From the NCBI GenBank assembly GCA_007130265.1, contig SLST01000556.1:1-8226 (forward strand): a stretch of 8,226 nucleotides of DNA, in the 5' to 3' direction. The translations under genes were made by a program, and so were the position numbers. Under the pieces are notes generated by a model that was not told the DNA's origin, made no database searches, and saw only the letters and a program-made list of their open reading frames with translations. This DNA is from Spirochaetales bacterium. GTDB lineage: Bacteria > Spirochaetota > Spirochaetia > DSM-27196 > SLST01. This document shows positions 1-4,717 of this stretch, piece by piece; the first letter of the stretch is position 1, and each line of letters starts with the position of its first letter.

Positions 1-295
1 GCCCGCGGAAGCCCACGGAGAAGTCGAGACCGCTGCGGTTGCGGTCGATGAGGACGCGCTCGAACAGCCCCAGGATCGGGTAGGCACCGCAGGCCTCGCC
101 GAGGTCGCAGATCCGATCGAGCACCTCGCGATTTCCGTCGTATTCGACCTGTATGGTACTTGTAGCACGGTCGACGAAGATGTCGCTGATTCCGTCCATC
201 TTCTTGCCGACGTGCTCGATGGTGATCGCGCAGGACGTGCAGGTCGCCCCAATGAGGTTCAGTATTGCCTTCTTCTGTGTAATCGTGCTTTCCAT
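1..295 (-). CDS. Heavy-metal-associated (HMA) domain protein, N-terminal part, cut by window edge
   Basis: The first 98 residues are open to the window edge with no stop codon. Residues about 10-68 look like an HMA (MerP/Atx1-type) domain: a beta strand (AILNLIGAT), then the metal-binding GATCTSC motif with C19 and C22, then a helix (AITIEHVGKKM) and a second strand (DIFVDRATSTIQVEY). HMA domains bind Cu(I), Zn or similar soft metals through the CxxC pair and occur in metallochaperones and at the N terminus of P-type metal ATPases. The chain continues past the domain (GLFERVLIDRNRSGLDFSVGF), so this is not a lone 70-residue chaperone. Whether an ATPase or another domain follows cannot be seen. 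C63 and C69 are additional cysteines. The ATG at 295-293 is the first possible ATG in this frame. There is no Shine-Dalgarno before it, and a TACCTT hexamer lies 6 nt upstream. It is divergent from the response-regulator gene. Confidence 0.8.
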   Translation of the reverse strand, partial: MESTITQKKAILNLIGATCTSCAITIEHVGKKMDGISDIFVDRATSTIQVEYDGNREVLDRICDLGEACGAYPILGLFERVLIDRNRSGLDFSVGFRG

Positions 296-319
296 ATCGA
301 GAAGGTACTCAAATATGAT
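291..319 (+). promoter_or_regulatory. Weak promoter candidate for the response regulator
   Basis: The divergent intergenic region has a locally AT-rich patch around 300-330. TATGAT at 314-319 matches the -10 consensus at 5 of 6 positions. A poor -35 (TCCATA, 291-296) lies 17 bp upstream, overlapping the start codon of the HMA gene. An AAGGAG at 329-334 is not followed by a usable start in the regulator frame. Apart from these elements I see nothing else in 296-420. Confidence 0.25.
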
Positions 320-330
320 GAAAATAGTAA
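302..330 (-). promoter_or_regulatory. Possible leaderless promoter of the HMA gene
   Basis: On the minus strand TACCTT (307-302) ends 6 nt before the ATG at 295. A weak -35-like TTACTA (330-325) sits 17 bp further upstream. Each hexamer matches the sigma-70 consensus at only 3 of 6 positions, so alone this would be unconvincing. It is listed because the same TANNNT-N6-ATG geometry recurs at the two other minus-strand genes that lack a ribosome binding site. Confidence 0.25.
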
Positions 331-420
331 GGAGTTGTTGGCCGGGAGCCGCGTCCATGTGGTACGATGGAGCGTCGCAGCGCACGATGCCCGCCGCGGA
401 GGGTGAAAGCGAGGCCGGTG

Positions 421-1818
421 ATGGTAGTGAAACCTGACCAGATTCTCATCGTGGATGACGATCGGCTCGTCGTTGAGGTGTACAGCTCGATCCTCGAGGC
501 GGCCGGCTGGACGAAGCGGATCGTGGTCACGGATCCGCGCGAGGTCATGCCGCTGGTGCGAAGCACCGAGTTCTCGGTGATTCTGCTCGATCTGACGATG
601 CCGCATATCTCGGGTCGGCAGTTGCTCGGGGAGATTGCCGCGGAGCGCCCGCAGGTTCCGGTCATCATCCTTACGCTCGAGGACAGCGTAGACGTCGCGG
701 TGGAGTGTATGAAGGTCGGCGCGTTCGACTTCATGACCAAACCAATCGACGAGAACCGTCTCGTGAACTCGGTGGCACACGCCGTACAGGTGCGCTCACT
801 GCACGATGAGGTCCGGGTACTCTCCAGACGCGGGCGCGACACACGCATTGCCAACCCGGAGATCTTCTCCGCGTTCGTCACGAGGAGCGACTCGATGCGA
901 CAGCTCTTTGCGTACGCCGAGACCATTGCCGTGAGCCCGCGCGCCGTGCTGATTACCGGTGAGAGCGGGACCGGGAAGGAGCTCTTCGCGCGGGCAATCC
1001 ACGAGGCGAGCGGGCGCGAAGGGAGCTTCGTCCCAGTGAACGTGGCTGGAGTCGACGAGACCGTGTTCTCCGACACGCTCTTCGGGCATCGGCGCGGGGC
1101 ATTCACCGGTGCCGATACGGTCCGCCGCGGTCTTGTCGAGCAGGCGGCGTCCGGAACACTCTTTCTCGATGAGATCGGCGATCTCGACAATGGCGCTCAG
1201 CTCAAGCTCCTGCGACTCCTCCAGGAAGAGGAGTACTATCCGCTCGGCGCGGATGTTCCCGAACGGTCCTCCGCGCGCGTGATCGCGGCCACCAATGCAG
1301 ATCTGTTCACCCGGCAGCAGGACGGCTCATTCCGAAGAGACCTCTTCTACCGACTGATGGGGCATCACGTCCAGATACCCCCGTTGCGCGATCGGCCGGA
1401 GGACGTGCCGGTGCTTCTCGAGCATTTCGTGACCGATAGCTGCGCGACACTCGGACGCCCGCAGCTTGCCGTGCCTCCTGTTCTGTACCGCACCTTTGAC
1501 GGCTACGAGTTCCCCGGGAACGTCCGCGAGCTCCAGGCGATCGTCTTCGACGTCGTCAGCCGCGTCGCCGGAGGCGAGCTGCGCGAAGAGGACTTCCAGT
1601 CGCATCCGCTGCTCGCGGGCCACGTGCGTGACCGAATCGCGGCAGAACCGCTTTCCTTCACCGGCCCGCTCCCGACGCTTGCGGAGGCCGAAGCCTTCCT
1701 GATCAACGAGGCTCTCGAGCAGACCGGGGGCAACCAGTCGGCAGCAGCCCGCCTGCTCGGGGTCTCGCAGTCTACGCTGAGCCGTCGGCTCGCGCAGAAG
1801 CCGGATCGGTCCCGGTGA
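421..1818 (+). CDS. NtrC-family sigma-54-dependent response regulator (orphan)
   Basis: A complete 465-residue bacterial enhancer-binding protein, a cytoplasmic activator that remodels sigma-54 RNA polymerase. Residues about 6-120 are a receiver domain with acidic pocket D12/D13, phospho-acceptor D57 (VILLDLTMP), T85 and K107 (FMTKP). Residues about 150-385 are the AAA+ domain: Walker A GESGTGKE (180-187), the sigma-54-contacting GAFTGA loop (226-231), Walker B LFLDE (247-251), ATN (290-292), arginine-finger region FRRDLFYRL (304-312) and FPGNVREL (364-371). Residues about 428-457 are a Fis-type HTH (GGNQSAAARLLGVSQSTLSRRL). All key residues are intact, so it should be phosphorylated, hydrolyse ATP and activate sigma-54 promoters. 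I chose ATG 421 because it directly precedes the receiver and has GAGG 6 nt upstream. An in-frame ATG at 367 would add 18 residues but has no ribosome binding site. No histidine kinase gene is adjacent, so the partner is unknown. Immediately downstream lie repeats, palindromes and a sigma-54-like promoter that may be its own target. Confidence 0.93.
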   Translation: MVVKPDQILIVDDDRLVVEVYSSILEAAGWTKRIVVTDPREVMPLVRSTEFSVILLDLTMPHISGRQLLGEIAAERPQVPVIILTLEDSVDVAVECMKVGAFDFMTKPIDENRLVNSVAHAVQVRSLHDEVRVLSRRGRDTRIANPEIFSAFVTRSDSMRQLFAYAETIAVSPRAVLITGESGTGKELFARAIHEASGREGSFVPVNVAGVDETVFSDTLFGHRRGAFTGADTVRRGLVEQAASGTLFLDEIGDLDNGAQLKLLRLLQEEEYYPLGADVPERSSARVIAATNADLFTRQQDGSFRRDLFYRLMGHHVQIPPLRDRPEDVPVLLEHFVTDSCATLGRPQLAVPPVLYRTFDGYEFPGNVRELQAIVFDVVSRVAGGELREEDFQSHPLLAGHVRDRIAAEPLSFTGPLPTLAEAEAFLINEALEQTGGNQSAAARLLGVSQSTLSRRLAQKPDRSR

Positions 1819-1824
1819 TCCTTT

Positions 1825-1894
1825 CATGCAGTCTGCCTCATGCAGTCTGCCTCATGCAGTCTGCCTCATGCAGTCTGCCTCATGCAGTCTGCAT
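1825..1894 (+). repeat. 14-bp tandem direct repeat, five copies
   Basis: The unit CATGCAGTCTGCCT occurs at 1825-1838, 1839-1852, 1853-1866 and 1867-1880 with no mismatch. The fifth copy, 1881-1894, has one change (CCT to CAT) that turns its end into the right arm of a palindrome. The array starts 6 nt after the regulator stop codon. There are no spacers, so it is not a CRISPR array. The shared CATGCA core also occurs in the two downstream palindromes, so the units look like binding half-sites rather than neutral satellite DNA. That function is inferred. Confidence 0.95.
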
Positions 1895-1900
1895 GAGGCA
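1876..1900. promoter_or_regulatory. 25-bp perfect palindrome, candidate activator site 1
   Basis: Two 12-bp arms (1876-1887 and 1889-1900) are exact inverted repeats around one central base at 1888. The left arm comes from the last tandem-repeat units and the right arm is GCATGAGGCA plus two bases. The core is CATGCA-GTC-TGCATG (1881-1895). Fis-type HTH dimers of NtrC-like activators bind dyad-symmetric sites of about this size. If the promoter start is near 2038, the centre is near -150, a usual distance for such an upstream activating sequence. No T-run follows, so it is a poor terminator. Confidence 0.6.
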
Positions 1901-1906
1901 TCGCAT

Positions 1907-1929
1907 ATTCCATGCATCGTGCATGGGAT
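1907..1929. promoter_or_regulatory. Second palindrome, candidate activator site 2
   Basis: CCATGCA (1910-1916), TCG, TGCATGG (1920-1926) is a perfect inverted repeat. It extends to 10 paired positions a side if the T1909-G1927 mismatch is allowed. The core CATGCA-TCG-TGCATG has the same arms and the same 3-nt spacer as site 1. The centres (1888 and 1918) are 30 bp apart, close to three helical turns, so two dimers would sit on the same DNA face. The predicted centre is near -120 from the sigma-54 promoter. Confidence 0.6.
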
Positions 1930-1930
1930 T

Positions 1931-1960
1931 CCTCTCCGGCTGTCGCGGCGGCCGGGAGGG
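1931..1960. other. Imperfect GC-rich hairpin downstream of the regulator
   Basis: CTCCGGC and GCCGGGAG can pair around the loop TGTCGCGGCG, with outer G-U pairs and one mismatch. It could be the 3' end of the regulator transcript, but the bases after it are not T-rich on either strand, so an intrinsic terminator is not well supported. Confidence 0.3.
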
Positions 1961-2010
1961 AAGCCTCTCTAAAAGACTCTGCAGCAACGACTTAACGGTT
2001 TCTCTTCTGC

Positions 2011-2027
2011 CTGGCACGAAACGTGCA
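2011..2027 (+). promoter_or_regulatory. Sigma-54 promoter, near-consensus -24/-12
   Basis: CTGGCACGAAACGTGCA has GG at 2013-2014 and GC at 2025-2026, exactly 10 bases apart. Against the RpoN consensus YTGGCACGRNNNTTGCW only one defined position differs (G for the first T of TTGC). With C2026 as -12 the start would be near 2038. Between the palindromes and this site is CAACGACTTA (1985-1994), which fits the core of the IHF consensus (CAA-N4-TTR) but lacks two of its upstream bases, so a bend there is only a possibility. The site lies 193 bp past the stop of a GAFTGA-type activator. The reverse strand does not have the GG-N10-GC pattern, so direction is to the right. Confidence 0.6.
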
Positions 2028-2037
2028 TGTATGATGT

Positions 2038-2118
2038 CGGTGCGGTTTACTGCACCGATGTAATAACAGGGCCCGGGGGTCCGCCCCCGCCGGACTTCCG
2101 GGCGTCTTTCGTTTCGTC
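2038..2118 (+). ncRNA. Candidate sigma-54-driven short RNA, antisense to pncB 3' end
   Basis: From the predicted start the transcript would open with a 7-bp hairpin (2037-2043 with 2052-2058, loop GGTTTACT). A short single-stranded stretch (TGTAATAACAG) follows. Then comes a GC-rich fold in which either GCCCGG (2071-2076) pairs with CCGGGC (2098-2103), or CGGGGG (2074-2079) pairs with CCCCCG (2084-2089). A T-rich but interrupted tail (GTCTTTCGTTTCGTC, 2104-2118) comes last. The only start codon near the 5' end is an ATG followed directly by TAA (2058-2063), so no protein is encoded there. From 2047 on it is antisense to the last codons of pncB. The 3' boundary is uncertain because the tail is not a clean T-run. 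The call depends on the promoter prediction, and the alternative is that the site drives nothing. Confidence 0.3.
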
Positions 2119-3528
2119 GATCATGCGCACTTTGAGCCGAGCCAGCCGGTCGGACAGCGACACCTTGTAGATGTGCGGGTTGATGATCCGTCTGTACGTT
2201 TCGTCGAACTGCTTGAGCGAATCGGTGCAGCGGGTCTGCAGATCCGCAAGTAACGTCCTCTCATGGCATCGCTCACCGCCGTCCATCTGCTTCCGGAGCA
2301 TGGGAACGACCCTCGCGTAGTTCGTCATCTCGAACGTTCGGGCACTCAGGTCGGGGTGGTGGAAGGTGTACTGCTCACCGGCGACAATCTGCTCATCGTC
2401 GAGCGCGATGAGGTCGGCGAGAGGGGAGCCTGCCGCGTCGAGAAACCGGTAGACCTGCTTGACTCCCGGATTCGTCGTCTTTGCCGGCTGGTTCGAAAGC
2501 TTGATCGTCGGCTCGAGCCGGCCGTCCCCTTTCGCCGCAAGCTTGTAGACACCGGTGAGTGACGAGTCTTCGCCGCCGGTGACCAGGCGCGTGCCGACGC
2601 CCCAGCTGTCGATCGGGCATCCGGAGGTCACGAGATGGTGGATGATCTGTTCGTCGAGCTCATTGCTCACCGTAATCGTCGCGTCCTCGAGACCCGCCGC
2701 ATCGAGCTCGGCGCGTACCTGCTTGCTGAGGTACTCGAGATCGCCGCTGTCGAGGCGCACGCCGAATCGGTGTCCCCGCGCCTTGAGCTTCGTCCCAACA
2801 CGGATTGCGCTCTCAAGGCCGCTTCCGAGTGTCGAGTAGGTGTCGATCAGCAGGATCGTCGCGTCGGGGTAGAGCTCGGCGTACCGCTCGAAGCTCTCCT
2901 CTTCCGAGTCGAATGCCATGACCCACGAGTGCGCCATCGTCCCTTTGACCGGTATGCCATACATCCTGCCCCCGAGGGTGTTCGAAGTCGCCTCCGCGCC
3001 GCCTATGAACGCCGCCCGGGTGGCGCTCATTGCGCCGTCGGCGCCCTGGGCGCGCCGCAGGCCGAACTCAAGAACCGCGCGGCCTTCTGCGGCGAGATAG
3101 ACGCGGGCAGCCTTCGTGGCCACCAGCGTCTGGAAGTTGATCGTATTGAGAAGCATCCCCTCGATCAGCTGAGCTTCGACGAGCGGAGCGTGGACCCGCA
3201 GCAGCGGTTCGCACGGAAAAACGATACTGCCCTCCGGCATCGCGTACAGGTCGCCGCTGAATCGGAACTCCCGCAGGTAGGCGAGGAAGTCGTCGGAGAA
3301 GAGGCCGACGCCTTTCAGGTAGGCGATCTCCTCGTCCGAGAAGCGAAACTCCAGGATGTGGTCGATCAGATCGTCGAGCCCGGCGAACACGGCGAATCCG
3401 CCGGAAAACGGCTGACGGCGGTAGAACATGTCGAACACCACCTGCCGGTTCTCGTTGAACCGGTGGTACCCCTGGATCATCGTGAGCTCGTAGAGGTCGG
3501 TGAACAGGCCTGAGTTCTGAATCGTCAT
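2047..3528 (-). CDS. pncB: Nicotinate phosphoribosyltransferase
   Basis: 493 residues, close to the usual length of the bacterial NAPRTase family. The enzyme joins nicotinate and PRPP, with ATP hydrolysis, to give nicotinate mononucleotide, the entry step of the Preiss-Handler NAD salvage route in the cytoplasm. Seen in the sequence: the N-terminal FTDLYELTMIQGYHRF signature (9-24), EFGLRRAQG (154-162), TMAHSWV with H200 as the expected phospho-histidine (198-203), FGVRLDSGDL (255-264), and the phosphate-binding GVGTRLVT (310-317). The start at 3528 keeps the family's normal N terminus. There is no Shine-Dalgarno, but a perfect TATAAT lies 6 nt upstream, pointing to a leaderless mRNA. It begins 30 nt after the stop of the upstream phospholipase-like gene. 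The last 15 residues (SGGGGPPGPVITSVQ) are a low-complexity tail that I do not recognise as part of the family. They are encoded by the GC-rich inverted repeats opposite the candidate short RNA. Confidence 0.95.
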   Translation of the reverse strand: MTIQNSGLFTDLYELTMIQGYHRFNENRQVVFDMFYRRQPFSGGFAVFAGLDDLIDHILEFRFSDEEIAYLKGVGLFSDDFLAYLREFRFSGDLYAMPEGSIVFPCEPLLRVHAPLVEAQLIEGMLLNTINFQTLVATKAARVYLAAEGRAVLEFGLRRAQGADGAMSATRAAFIGGAEATSNTLGGRMYGIPVKGTMAHSWVMAFDSEEESFERYAELYPDATILLIDTYSTLGSGLESAIRVGTKLKARGHRFGVRLDSGDLEYLSKQVRAELDAAGLEDATITVSNELDEQIIHHLVTSGCPIDSWGVGTRLVTGGEDSSLTGVYKLAAKGDGRLEPTIKLSNQPAKTTNPGVKQVYRFLDAAGSPLADLIALDDEQIVAGEQYTFHHPDLSARTFEMTNYARVVPMLRKQMDGGERCHERTLLADLQTRCTDSLKQFDETYRRIINPHIYKVSLSDRLARLKVRMIDETKDARKSGGGGPPGPVITSVQ

Positions 3529-3534
3529 ACGCCC

Positions 3535-3564
3535 ATTATACGGTACCGGTCCTTCAGGTCACAA
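3535..3564 (-). promoter_or_regulatory. Sigma-70-type promoter of pncB, leaderless
   Basis: On the minus strand TTGTGA (3564-3559, 4 of 6 matches) and a perfect TATAAT (3540-3535) are 18 bp apart. Six bases (GGGCGT) separate TATAAT from the ATG at 3528, so transcription should begin at or next to the start codon. The -35 hexamer contains the TGA stop codon of the upstream phospholipase-like gene. Confidence 0.65.
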
Positions 3565-4611
3565 ACGTCCGGCCGATCCTGCGCGTATCGACTCGCGCAT
3601 CCGGGCCTGGAGTTCGTGCAGCGGCAACGGCTGCGCAAAGCGTTTTTTGCAGGGTCGTTCGGTGGGGCGGCCGTCGCTCAGATTCCAGTTCGCGACCGCG
3701 CTTTCGATCTCTTCCTCGTCGACTCGGGATCCTCTCCATGCCACGGCAATGCGGTTTGCCATGGCGCGTGCGGTCTCGAGCGCCTCGTCATAGCAGTCGA
3801 GGAAGCTCCTGGTCGACGCGTCGTCGGAACAGGGATGCGGCCACGGCCGCTTCGACGTGTTCAGGACGTCGAGATCCGCGGGGACCTCGAGCGGATGGAT
3901 AATGCTCAACCATCGAGAACCGATTCGCCCGGCATCTTCGCGCGCGATAGCCTCCTCGAGGTATGCCTCGTCGATTCGGTCGGTGAATCGGTAGAATCCC
4001 ATCGTGTCGCGGTAGGCGTTGCGCACTCTCGCTTCGAGCTTCGTGTCGAGCTTCGCCTTCCGGTAGGCCCCGGTGAGCCCGTTCGTCATCACCTTGACCC
4101 ACGCCGTTGGAGGCTCCTCGCCGCACGTGACGCGGCTGTGAAAGTGCAGTTCGTTCGGATGGATTGCGCGGCGCATCTTCAGCAGCTCCACGTCGATCAG
4201 CCGCTCGAGAAACGGATGCATCGATCGGTACTTCTGCGTCGCGGGATCGTCCGGTTCCGGCCAGCCGGAATACGCATTGATGAAAGGATGCGTGTGGCGG
4301 TCGAGAACGGCATGGGTCGCAAACCCGATGATCAGCGCGCCCGCCCACGAGGAGAGCTCGAGGCCGTGGCGGCCTGCCCAGGCGCACATCTTCGCGACAC
4401 AAGTGCCGTACCCGCGCCTGTGCATGAGCGATCCGTAGCCGATCGACGTGGGACGGGTTCGCTGGTTGTGGTAGAAGATGTCCGGGCCCTGCGCGCCGAG
4501 CGCGAGGTAGGCGTGGTTCGGCGGCTCGACGAGGGGGTTAGAATTGAGACTGGAGGACATGGCGGATACGACGTCGTCGGCGAACAGCAGGTGAGCCACG
4601 TGGGAGGGCAT
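3559..4611 (-). CDS. Zinc-dependent phospholipase C-like protein
   Basis: 350 residues from ATG 4611. The N-terminal half looks like the zinc-dependent phospholipase C fold (Pfam Zn_dep_PLPC type). It starts MPSHVAHLLFADDV with H4 and H7, then NHAYLALGAQGPDIFY with D44, then H64, then GFATHAVLDRHTHPF with H100, D104, H106 and H108, then MHPFLE with H132 and E136. These histidines and acids are spaced as expected for a metal site in a helical bundle. The family includes secreted lipases, but many bacterial members are uncharacterised. I see no signal peptide, so a cytoplasmic hydrolase of unknown substrate is as likely as a phospholipase. The C-terminal half (about 150-350) is charged and unrecognised. 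Longer in-frame starts at 4632 and 4782 exist. The latter would run into ackA, and 4632 has GAGG touching the ATG. I chose 4611 because the conserved SHVAH begins there and a leaderless promoter fits. Divergent from ackA. Confidence 0.75.
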   Translation of the reverse strand: MPSHVAHLLFADDVVSAMSSSLNSNPLVEPPNHAYLALGAQGPDIFYHNQRTRPTSIGYGSLMHRRGYGTCVAKMCAWAGRHGLELSSWAGALIIGFATHAVLDRHTHPFINAYSGWPEPDDPATQKYRSMHPFLERLIDVELLKMRRAIHPNELHFHSRVTCGEEPPTAWVKVMTNGLTGAYRKAKLDTKLEARVRNAYRDTMGFYRFTDRIDEAYLEEAIAREDAGRIGSRWLSIIHPLEVPADLDVLNTSKRPWPHPCSDDASTRSFLDCYDEALETARAMANRIAVAWRGSRVDEEEIESAVANWNLSDGRPTERPCKKRFAQPLPLHELQARMRESIRAGSAGRL

Positions 4612-4617
4612 GAAGAA

Positions 4618-4646
4618 AGTGTACCGGCGCATCCTCGCGCGGGCAA
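4618..4646 (-). promoter_or_regulatory. Candidate leaderless promoter of the phospholipase-like gene
   Basis: On the minus strand TTGCCC (4646-4641) and TACACT (4623-4618) are exactly 17 bp apart, each matching the consensus at 4 of 6. TACACT is followed by six bases (TTCTTC) and then ATG 4611, the same geometry as at pncB. No ribosome binding site precedes this ATG, which supports the leaderless reading. The region at 4612-4717 is shared with the divergent ackA promoter. Confidence 0.45.
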
Positions 4647-4663
4647 TCGACGACCAGGGCGCA

Positions 4664-4692
4664 TTTACAGTCGTCATGCAAACGGGTAGAGT
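4664..4692 (+). promoter_or_regulatory. Candidate promoter of ackA
   Basis: TTTACA (4664-4669, 5 of 6) and TAGAGT (4687-4692, 4 of 6) are 17 bp apart and would start transcription near 4699, giving a leader of about 19 nt that contains the GGAG at 4708-4711. A CATAAT at 4697-4702 is an alternative -10 but has no good -35. Confidence 0.4.
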
Positions 4693-4717
4693 CAGACATA
4701 ATCCAACGGAGTGTGAC

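Noticed and set aside
309..1190. 293-codon minus-strand frame opposite the response regulator.
   Set aside because: It lies antisense to intact receiver and AAA+ motifs, and its Ser/Arg-rich composition is typical of a shadow frame.
1825..1894. CRISPR array or attachment site.
   Set aside because: The units are only 14 bp, directly adjacent with no spacers, and no cas, integrase or transposase gene is present.
1931..1960. Strong intrinsic terminator for the regulator.
   Set aside because: The stem is imperfect and no T-run follows on either strand, so it is listed only as a hairpin.
1815..2063. 82-codon plus-strand reading frame through the repeat array, starting with a GTG that overlaps the regulator stop.
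   Set aside because: It merely translates the 14-bp repeats and palindromes in rotating frames, is rich in Cys/Ser/Met by composition, has no ribosome binding site and matches no family. The regulatory reading explains the DNA better.
2635..3513. 292-codon plus-strand frame opposite pncB, a possible product of the sigma-54 promoter.
   Set aside because: It is a shadow of the conserved pncB codons in GC-rich DNA, starts about 600 bp past the promoter, has a charged non-domain-like sequence and no ribosome binding site.
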